From contig VBLS01000082.1 of assembly GCA_005878635.1 (NCBI GenBank), forward strand, positions 1 through 10,755: 10,755 bases of DNA, in the 5' to 3' direction. Each line of letters opens with the position of its first letter. The first letter of the stretch is position 1. Positions 5,988 to 10,755 of this stretch are shown here, one piece after another. This DNA comes from Methanobacteriota archaeon. GTDB lineage: Archaea > Thermoplasmatota > Thermoplasmata > RBG-16-68-12. The notes below the pieces were generated by a model. That model did no database searches, was not told the origin of the DNA, and saw only the letters and a program-made list of their open reading frames with translations. A program made the position numbers and the translations under genes.

Positions 5988-7174
5988 GGGATGACCTTCA
6001 GTTCCTTGCCGATCTTCTCGTACGCCCGGAGGGCGTCGTCCAGATCCGCTCGCTTCAGACCCGCGTTCACGATGTTCCGGATGCGGGCGCGGTCTTTCGC
6101 GACCATCGGGAAGACGATGGGAAGGGCGAAGACGCCCTCCTCGAACAGTCGGTTGCTGAAACGCTTCGCGATCGCGGAATCGCCGAGCATCACGGGCGTG
6201 ATCGGCGTGGCGCTCTTGCCGATGTCGAACCCGAGCGACACGAGTTGTTTCTTGAAATATTTCGTGTTCGACCAGAGCTTCTTCACGTGCCGCGGCTCCG
6301 TCTCGAGGACGTCGATCGCCGCGGTACATGCGGCCGCGACGGCTGGCGGATGGGACCCGCTCAGGAGCCAGGTCCTCGACTTGTTGAGGGCGTAGTTCCG
6401 AAGGTCGTTGGAGCCTGCCACGTAGCCTCCCACGACACCGAGCGCCTTCGAGAACGTCCCGAGTTCGACCTGGATTTTCTCCTCGACGTGGAAGTGCGAG
6501 GCGACGCCGCGCCCTCCGTCTCCCAGGACGCCCTCGCCGTGCGCGTCGTCGATGTATACCATCGCGCCGAACGCCTCGCTCAGATTGGCGATCTGGTCGA
6601 CCGGCGCGATGTCGCCGTCCATCGAGAAGACTCCGTCGCTGATCACGAGGATCTTCTTCGCCCAGCCGTCGGCCTCCTTGAGCGCCCGTTCGAGGTCGCC
6701 CATGTCCGAGTGGCGGTAGATGATCCGCTGCGCCTTCGTGAGCCGGACGCCGTCGATGATACTGCCGTGGTTGAGCTCGTCCGTCAGGACCGCGTCGCCC
6801 TCCCCCGCGAGCTGCGGGATGAGGCCCGCGTTCCCGGCGAAGCCGCTCATGTAGAACAGGGCGGCCTCGCGGCGCTTGAAGCGGGCGATCCGCCGCTCCA
6901 GCTCCTCGTCCAGGTCCATGTTCCCCGCGATCGGGCGCACGCTGCCGCTGCCCGCCCCGTGGGTCTTGATGGCCTCCCGCGCGGCCCGTTTGACCTTCGG
7001 ATGGTTCGAGAGGTTCAGGTAGTTGTTCGAGCAGAGCATGATCACGGTCTTGCCGTCGACCTGGCTCCGGGGCGCCGACGGTCCCTGCAGGACGCGGAGC
7101 TTCCAGTCCAGACTCTGCGCGACCAGGTTCTCGTACTCCGCCCGCATCCAGGAGGTCGGATCCCGCGAGGCCAT
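5984..7174 (-). CDS. kbl: 2-amino-3-ketobutyrate CoA ligase (glycine C-acetyltransferase)
   Basis: The 396-residue protein is a PLP-dependent alpha-oxoamine synthase of normal length. The Schiff-base lysine is K243 in GTFSKALG; the cofactor-nitrogen Asp and its His neighbour are D210 and H212 in DDAHGEG. Other family blocks are CSNNYLNLSNHP, SVRPIAGN and ELNHGSIIDGVRL. It should cleave 2-amino-3-ketobutyrate with CoA to glycine and acetyl-CoA, the second step of threonine breakdown. The closely similar BioF reaction cannot be excluded from sequence alone, since some enzymes of this type are broad, but the tdh gene immediately upstream strongly favours the Kbl role. ATG 7174 lies 2 nt after the tdh stop and follows GGAGG at a 7-nt spacing, the strongest ribosome site in the window. 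A GTG 6 nt upstream overlaps the tdh stop but is too close to that site. Confidence 0.93.
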   Translation of the reverse strand: MASRDPTSWMRAEYENLVAQSLDWKLRVLQGPSAPRSQVDGKTVIMLCSNNYLNLSNHPKVKRAAREAIKTHGAGSGSVRPIAGNMDLDEELERRIARFKRREAALFYMSGFAGNAGLIPQLAGEGDAVLTDELNHGSIIDGVRLTKAQRIIYRHSDMGDLERALKEADGWAKKILVISDGVFSMDGDIAPVDQIANLSEAFGAMVYIDDAHGEGVLGDGGRGVASHFHVEEKIQVELGTFSKALGVVGGYVAGSNDLRNYALNKSRTWLLSGSHPPAVAAACTAAIDVLETEPRHVKKLWSNTKYFKKQLVSLGFDIGKSATPITPVMLGDSAIAKRFSNRLFEEGVFALPIVFPMVAKDRARIRNIVNAGLKRADLDDALRAYEKIGKELKVIP

Positions 7175-7176
7175 CG

Positions 7177-8223
7177 TCACGCCTCCATCGGGAACGCGAC
7201 CTTCCCGCAGTCGCCGCTGCGCATCACGTTCATCGCCTCGTCGTATCGGTCGAGCGAGAACTTGTGGGTCAGGAGCGGACGGAGGTTCAGGTTCCCGCTC
7301 CGGAGGAGTCCGCCCATCTGGTACCAGGTCTTGTACATGAGCCGGCCGTGGATGCCGTGCATCGACACTCCCTTCGTGACCATCTCGGACAGGTCGAACG
7401 TCACAGGTTTCGTGTAGAAGCCGAGGATGTGGATCCCCCCGGCGGGGCGGACGACCGACAGGGCCTCCTTCAACGCCTCCTCGCTCCCCGAGAACTCGAG
7501 GGCTTCGTCGACCCCCTCGTCCGACGTGAGGTCCATGATCTCCTCGATGAGGCGCGGCCCGGACCGAAGGACCGAGTGCGCGCCGACCGTCTTCGCCAGG
7601 TTCATCCGATACTGGTTTCGGTGGCCGACCGCGATCACGCGGCGGGCTCCCATCGCGCGGCACAGGGCGACCGCCATCAGGCCGATCGGGCCGAGGCCGA
7701 AGATCGCCACGGTCTTTCCCGGGACGTTGGCGTTGGTCGTCGTGTAGACCGCGTTGCCGAGCGGGTCTTGCATCGTCGCGAGCTCCGGCGGAAGGTCCGG
7801 ATCGTTCACGATGACGTTCGAGGCAGGGACCTTCAGGTATTGCGCGAACGCTCCGTCCCGGTCGATCCCGACGATCGAGACGGACTTGCAGACGTGCGCG
7901 TTCCCCGTCCGGCACATGTAGCAGGTGCCGTCGGCGATGTGCCCCTCCGCGCTCACGTATTCGCCCTTGCGGAGGTTGGTCACCTCCGCCCCGAGGCGCT
8001 CGATGTGCCCCGAGAACTCGTGGCCCTGGATCAGCGGGACCTTGATGCGGTTCTGGGCCCACGCGTCCCAATCGTAGATGTGGACGTCCGTGCCGCAGAT
8101 CGACGAGACCGCGACGCGGATGAGGACCTCATCGGCCCGGAGGTTGGGGACCGGGACGGTTTTGACTTCCGTATTCTTCGGCGCCGCCTTGAGCTTCACC
8201 GCAGCCTTCATCATCGACGTCAT
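7177..8223 (-). CDS. tdh: L-threonine 3-dehydrogenase (zinc MDR family), predicted NADP-type
   Basis: The 348-residue medium-chain dehydrogenase matches threonine dehydrogenase throughout: ICGTDVHIYDWDAW, EGHIADG, PLGNAV, HGRLMYKTWYQMGGLLRSG and LLTHKFSLDRYDEAMNVMRSG. Catalytic-zinc residues C43, H68 and E69 are present, and the Rossmann motif GLGPIG lies at 176-181. It oxidises threonine to 2-amino-3-ketobutyrate, which the downstream kbl product uses. Two oddities: the structural-zinc set, usually four cysteines, is D98, C101, C104 and C112; and the end of the second Rossmann strand reads VGHRNQYR, with G200-H201-R202 instead of the acidic residue of NAD-dependent Tdh, recalling the Gly-Ser-Arg of NADP-dependent alcohol dehydrogenases. 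The start is ATG 8223; an in-frame TAG directly precedes it. A related sorbitol- or alcohol-type substrate is possible but less likely given kbl. Confidence 0.93.
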   Translation of the reverse strand: MTSMMKAAVKLKAAPKNTEVKTVPVPNLRADEVLIRVAVSSICGTDVHIYDWDAWAQNRIKVPLIQGHEFSGHIERLGAEVTNLRKGEYVSAEGHIADGTCYMCRTGNAHVCKSVSIVGIDRDGAFAQYLKVPASNVIVNDPDLPPELATMQDPLGNAVYTTTNANVPGKTVAIFGLGPIGLMAVALCRAMGARRVIAVGHRNQYRMNLAKTVGAHSVLRSGPRLIEEIMDLTSDEGVDEALEFSGSEEALKEALSVVRPAGGIHILGFYTKPVTFDLSEMVTKGVSMHGIHGRLMYKTWYQMGGLLRSGNLNLRPLLTHKFSLDRYDEAMNVMRSGDCGKVAFPMEA

Positions 8224-8282
8224 CTAGAAATTCCCCCGAGCGGACTCGCTCATGGTCCCAGGGTATTTCAACTTTCTATTCC
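8224..8282 (-). promoter_or_regulatory. tdh leader with TATA-like box, nine-codon mini-ORF and small hairpin
   Basis: On the minus strand an AT-rich AATAGAAAGTTGAAATA at about 8264-8280 is followed by an ATG at 8253. That ATG opens a nine-codon frame (MSESARGNF) whose TAG at 8224-8226 abuts the tdh ATG. Within it GAGCG-AGTC-CGCTC can form a 5-bp stem, and CGGGGGA lies about 9 nt before the tdh start. The first box would place a start near the mini-ORF; the second half of the AT-rich run would start inside it. Regulation is inferred only. Confidence 0.4.
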
Positions 8283-8300
8283 TCTGCGAGGAGCGGTTGC

Positions 8301-9449
8301 TCATCCTTGGATCGGATGGAGTTTCGAAGTTCGATATCCAACGACGACGAAGAGGTACTCGCGGCGCACGAACTCCTGGTCGAGCTCCGGATCGCCCGTG
8401 TCGACGCGGAGGACCGGCGTCGCCGCCAATTTTCCTGGCGTCGCGACGACGATCACATTCCTGGCGCCGATCCGTCTCAGGACGGCTGGGCTCACCTGGA
8501 GGTTGCCTCGGCCCAAGATGAATCCTTGTGCGCCGATTGGGCTGACCACGAGCGTCGCCTTCGGATGTTGATCGAGCAACTCGAGGATTTTCGTTTCGTT
8601 CACGTCGGGGGCAATCGTCTTGCGCGCGAGGAGGGCGTCGACACCGAGCAAGGTCTTCTCGATTCCCAAGGAAGATGCAACGCCCTGGAGCGTCGAGCCC
8701 GGTCCGAGGAGGAACAACGTGTCCGGATTTTCGGAGAACAATTCCGAAAAGTGTTCCGCGAGTTCGGCCCGCACAGACTCCTCGCTCAGTTCTTCGACCA
8801 TCAATTTCCCCGCGGAGACGAGGTGCGGCTCCACGAGGGTCTTGGCCGTCGCGAACAAGTGGACCCGCCATTCGCCCTCCCGATACGCGTCCTCATCGAG
8901 GTCCAGGATTTCGGCGGTCCCGATGCGAAGCTCGGATCGTAAGTATGCCGCAAGGAGGCGTGCGGCGGCGGAAGGCGAGACCGCGAACAGCCCCGAGTAC
9001 ATCTTGACTCCCGCGGGGATTCCTAGGATGGGAACCCGGTTCTGCACCGCGGACGCGACGTCTCGAGCGGTTCCGTCGCCTCCGCAGAACATCATCAGAT
9101 CGGCCCCGTGGATCATCGCATTTTCCACGGTGCGCACCGTGTCGCCCGCCGTGGTCGTCGGCTGAGGCTTGTAGACGACATCGATGCGGGTGCCGGGGAT
9201 GCCGGCGGATCGGAGGGGGATCTCTCCCATGGGGTCGCCCCCCGCGAGCCACATGACGTCGAGGGCGGGGTCCTCCCGCGAAAGGCGGGCAAACGCCTCG
9301 GAGAAGGCGCGGGCTCGGTCGCCGGCCACGGGCTGGGCGCCGGCGGCCCGGGCTTGCTCCACCACCCCGTCCGTCCCCTTCAGCCCCACGCGGCCGCCCA
9401 TGCCCGCGATGGGATTGACGACGAAGCCGATGCGACGCAACGGCCACAA
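8301..9449 (-). CDS. ATP-NAD kinase-like protein (COG3199, AcoX-related)
   Basis: The 382-residue protein begins with the family hallmark RRIGFVVNPIAGMGGRVGLKG (N12 to G19), has the nucleotide-binding GGDGT at 123-127 in CGGDGTARDV, and ends with GAQGFILGRGNLQVSP and NVIVVATPGKL, as in COG3199 proteins with an NAD-kinase N-terminal domain. Classical NAD kinases phosphorylate NAD with ATP or polyphosphate to NADP; the activity of this archaeal subgroup is predicted rather than generally proven. The length is normal for the group. No ATG is available: TTG 9449 is used here, and a second TTG at 9440 would give a protein starting MRRIGFVV. It follows the prenyltransferase by 37 nt and precedes tdh by 77 nt on the same strand. 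Proximity to a dehydrogenase that appears built for NADP is suggestive. Confidence 0.88.
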   Translation of the reverse strand: MWPLRRIGFVVNPIAGMGGRVGLKGTDGVVEQARAAGAQPVAGDRARAFSEAFARLSREDPALDVMWLAGGDPMGEIPLRSAGIPGTRIDVVYKPQPTTTAGDTVRTVENAMIHGADLMMFCGGDGTARDVASAVQNRVPILGIPAGVKMYSGLFAVSPSAAARLLAAYLRSELRIGTAEILDLDEDAYREGEWRVHLFATAKTLVEPHLVSAGKLMVEELSEESVRAELAEHFSELFSENPDTLFLLGPGSTLQGVASSLGIEKTLLGVDALLARKTIAPDVNETKILELLDQHPKATLVVSPIGAQGFILGRGNLQVSPAVLRRIGARNVIVVATPGKLAATPVLRVDTGDPELDQEFVRREYLFVVVGYRTSKLHPIQG

Positions 9450-9486
9450 GACCGGTCCGGAGGTATTTCGGCCTTCCGCGGTCCCG

Positions 9487-10545
9487 TCAGCCCTTCGTCG
9501 GCCGGTCCTTCCTCGAGGGCCCGCGCCTCCAGGCCCGCGCCAATTCGGCGGGAGGCGAGACGACGGCCAAGTGGGCGAGGTAGCCGGCCGCCGCGAGGGG
9601 GATCATCGGCCACAGGGACGGCGCAAGCGCGACCGCCGTCGAGAGGCCCGCGGCGATCCCGAGCTGGATGACCTGGAGTTCGCCTCGGGTCACCGACTTC
9701 AGATCCGTCGGCTGAATTCGCAGGTGGATCCAAACCGCGGGCGCGGTGAACAGAGCGCCGAGGATGAACTCCTGGCGCACCGCGAGCGCGAGGGCCGCGT
9801 ACAGGATCGCCGCGATCGCGGTCATCCCGGCGGCGTACCGCTTCGCATTACGAAATCCGAGGGCCACGACGCTCGTCCGCTTCTGCGGCAGAGCGCGCGC
9901 ATCCATCTGCGCATCGAGGTAGTGATGCACGATCAGCATGCCCATGCAGACCAGGGCGTGCGCGGATAAGGCGAGGACCGCGACGATCGAAAGCTGTCGC
10001 GTCTGGATCGCATAGGCTCCGAGTCCGGAGAGGAGCACGCCAGGAAAACCTCCGACCCATTCGCCGGCGAACGGTCGATACGCGGTCGCGATTGGAGGGA
10101 CCGTGTACGCCACTCCCAAGATGTAGCCCGCGAGGACGAGGATCGCGAGCCAGGCCGCCCTCGCCACGACGACCCAGATCGTCAGGGCAGCGATGGCCGC
10201 GCTCGAGGCGGCGAAGATCAACCAAAGATCGCCCTCACCCAGGAGGGAGAGGTTTCGGACGTGACTCCCTCCGGACAACGCCCGAGGCCCGTCGATCCGA
10301 TCCGTTCCGCTTCGCCAGTCGTAGATCTCGTTGATCGCATGAGTCGCCCATCCTTGGATTAGGCCGCCGAGGCCCAGTGCAACGGCGAACCACAAGAGGT
10401 CGAACCCTCCGAGATCCGCGGACGCAACCGCCGTCCCGAGGACGACGGCGGTGTACGACCAGAGGAGGACGGGGATCAGGCGGAACTCGAGGAACCAGCC
10501 TTTCGCGGTCCGCGACCAGTCCCGTCCTCCTCCGAAGAGGCCCAC
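9487..10545 (-). CDS. UbiA-family membrane prenyltransferase, MenA-like
   Basis: This polytopic membrane protein has about eight or nine hydrophobic segments, of which LIPVLLWSYTAVVLGTAVA and WLAILVLAGYILGVAYTV are clear. It carries both Asp-rich motifs of UbiA enzymes: N72-E73-x2-D76-x5-D82 (NEIYDWRSGTD) and D211-x3-D215 (YLDAQMD), which hold the prenyl diphosphate through magnesium. The 'SGTD', 'SGGS' and 'KRTSVVALG' stretches resemble MenA-type enzymes, so it may prenylate a naphthoate-type quinone precursor; a role in lipid or other isoprenoid synthesis is not excluded. I use GTG 10545 (352 residues). ATG 10587 would add 14 residues encoded by AU-rich codons (AAT, ATT, ATA, AAA) unlike the rest of the gene, and that stretch contains a TATA-like TAATATTA about 25 nt before the GTG. 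It probably leads the run to the NAD-kinase-like gene. Confidence 0.88.
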   Translation of the reverse strand: MGLFGGGRDWSRTAKGWFLEFRLIPVLLWSYTAVVLGTAVASADLGGFDLLWFAVALGLGGLIQGWATHAINEIYDWRSGTDRIDGPRALSGGSHVRNLSLLGEGDLWLIFAASSAAIAALTIWVVVARAAWLAILVLAGYILGVAYTVPPIATAYRPFAGEWVGGFPGVLLSGLGAYAIQTRQLSIVAVLALSAHALVCMGMLIVHHYLDAQMDARALPQKRTSVVALGFRNAKRYAAGMTAIAAILYAALALAVRQEFILGALFTAPAVWIHLRIQPTDLKSVTRGELQVIQLGIAAGLSTAVALAPSLWPMIPLAAAGYLAHLAVVSPPAELARAWRRGPSRKDRPTKG

Positions 10546-10565
10546 GATTTTGACTATTTCGATAG

Positions 10566-10575
10566 TAATATTAGA
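10566..10575 (-). promoter_or_regulatory. TATA-like box for the prenyltransferase
   Basis: On the minus strand TCTAATATTA is by far the most AT-rich motif nearby and is centred about 25-26 nt before the GTG at 10545, the spacing of a leaderless archaeal promoter. If translation instead starts at ATG 10587, this stretch would be coding and the box at 10617-10624 would be the promoter. Confidence 0.4.
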
Positions 10576-10616
10576 ACGTTCGGCCATCGCCTGTTCGATG
10601 CGTGTCCCGAAGGCTA

Positions 10617-10624
10617 CTTTATTG
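10617..10624. promoter_or_regulatory. TATA-like box in the divergent spacer at the right edge
   Basis: CTTTATTG is centred about 28 nt upstream of the plus-strand ATG at 10649, which fits a leaderless transcript of the winged-helix gene. Read on the minus strand as CAATAAAG, it lies about 33 nt from ATG 10587 and could also serve the prenyltransferase with a leader of a few bases. Confidence 0.45.
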
Positions 10625-10648
10625 CCAAACGGATGGGGTCGCGCCTCC

Positions 10649-10755
10649 ATGGACCGGCGGTTGTGGTACCTCATCGCGGGAACCCGCGGCGGGATCAACC
10701 GCGCCCGGATCCTGTGGAGCCTCCACGAGCGGCCGTACAACGCGAACGACCTGGC
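10649..10755 (+). CDS. Winged-helix transcriptional regulator, 5' fragment
   Basis: Only the first 35 residues lie in the window; the gene runs off the right edge. They read MDRRLWYLIAGTRGG, then INRARILWSLHERPYNANDLA. This is the start I recall for many archaeal ArsR/MarR-like winged-helix proteins, where the next segment is usually the recognition helix of the 'LDYKTVRHHL' kind. The arrangement 'R..IL..L...PYN.NDLA' marks helix 1, the short loop and the beginning of the helix-turn-helix. The start ATG lies about 28 nt from a TATA-like box. The gene diverges from the prenyltransferase, so it could control that gene, itself, or something further right. The effector domain is not visible. Confidence 0.75.
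   Translation, partial: MDRRLWYLIAGTRGGINRARILWSLHERPYNANDL

Noticed and set aside
6245..7417. Plus-strand open frames across kbl and tdh, including 7264-8571.
   Set aside because: Antisense shadows of two well-recognised enzymes, rich in Arg, Val and Asp and without domains.
7175..8071. The kbl frame stays open far upstream, giving a 695-residue minus-strand frame.
   Set aside because: The extension is the shifted shadow of tdh, rich in Arg, Pro and Gly; the strong GGAGG and ATG at 7174 mark the real start.
8893..9969. Alternative frames on both strands across the NAD-kinase-like and prenyltransferase genes.
   Set aside because: They lack motifs, while the chosen frames carry GGDGT and both UbiA Asp motifs.

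Overview
The window looks like a gene-dense chromosomal segment of a high-GC archaeon. Two families here are typical of archaea: an adenosine-specific kinase-like protein (COG1839) and a COG3199-type NAD-kinase-like protein. There is also a tricorn-factor-like M1 aminopeptidase, a right-edge regulator resembling archaeal winged-helix proteins, and several start codons that sit about 24-29 nt downstream of AT-rich TATA-like boxes, as in leaderless archaeal transcripts. A Thermoplasmatota lineage is my best guess, but it is an inference. No rRNA, tRNA, CRISPR array, insertion sequence or phage gene was seen.

Left part (1-1500): the adenosine-kinase-like gene runs off the left edge on the minus strand. 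It diverges from a small winged-helix-like gene (558-872), and the spacer between them holds an AT-rich box and an 11-bp palindrome. The small gene converges, with a 2-nt gap, on an unrecognised 168-residue protein on the minus strand.

Middle (1537-5987, plus strand): an 868-residue M1 aminopeptidase is followed by a run of four genes: a compact HExxH zincin-like protein, the CsaA tRNA-binding-fold protein, a Nudix hydrolase and a GNAT acetyltransferase. The last three overlap or nearly overlap and probably form one transcription unit. A perfect 8-bp-stem hairpin lies just before csaA.

Right part (5984-10545, minus strand, read right to left): a UbiA/MenA-like membrane prenyltransferase, the COG3199 NAD-kinase-like protein, L-threonine 3-dehydrogenase (tdh) and 2-amino-3-ketobutyrate CoA ligase (kbl). 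The tdh-kbl pair would convert threonine to glycine and acetyl-CoA. The dehydrogenase carries two departures from textbook Tdh: a Gly-His-Arg loop where the NAD-selecting acidic residue normally lies, and Asp in place of the first structural-zinc Cys. The first suggests NADP+ use, which would fit its NAD-kinase-like neighbour. kbl and the GNAT gene end tail-to-tail with both stop codons inside one CTAG. At the right edge a winged-helix regulator begins on the plus strand, divergent from the prenyltransferase.

No stretch longer than 300 bases lacks a gene. No clearly new defence or mobile system is visible. The most testable points are the predicted cofactor switch in Tdh, the zincin-containing run, and the unusual leaders and start sites.
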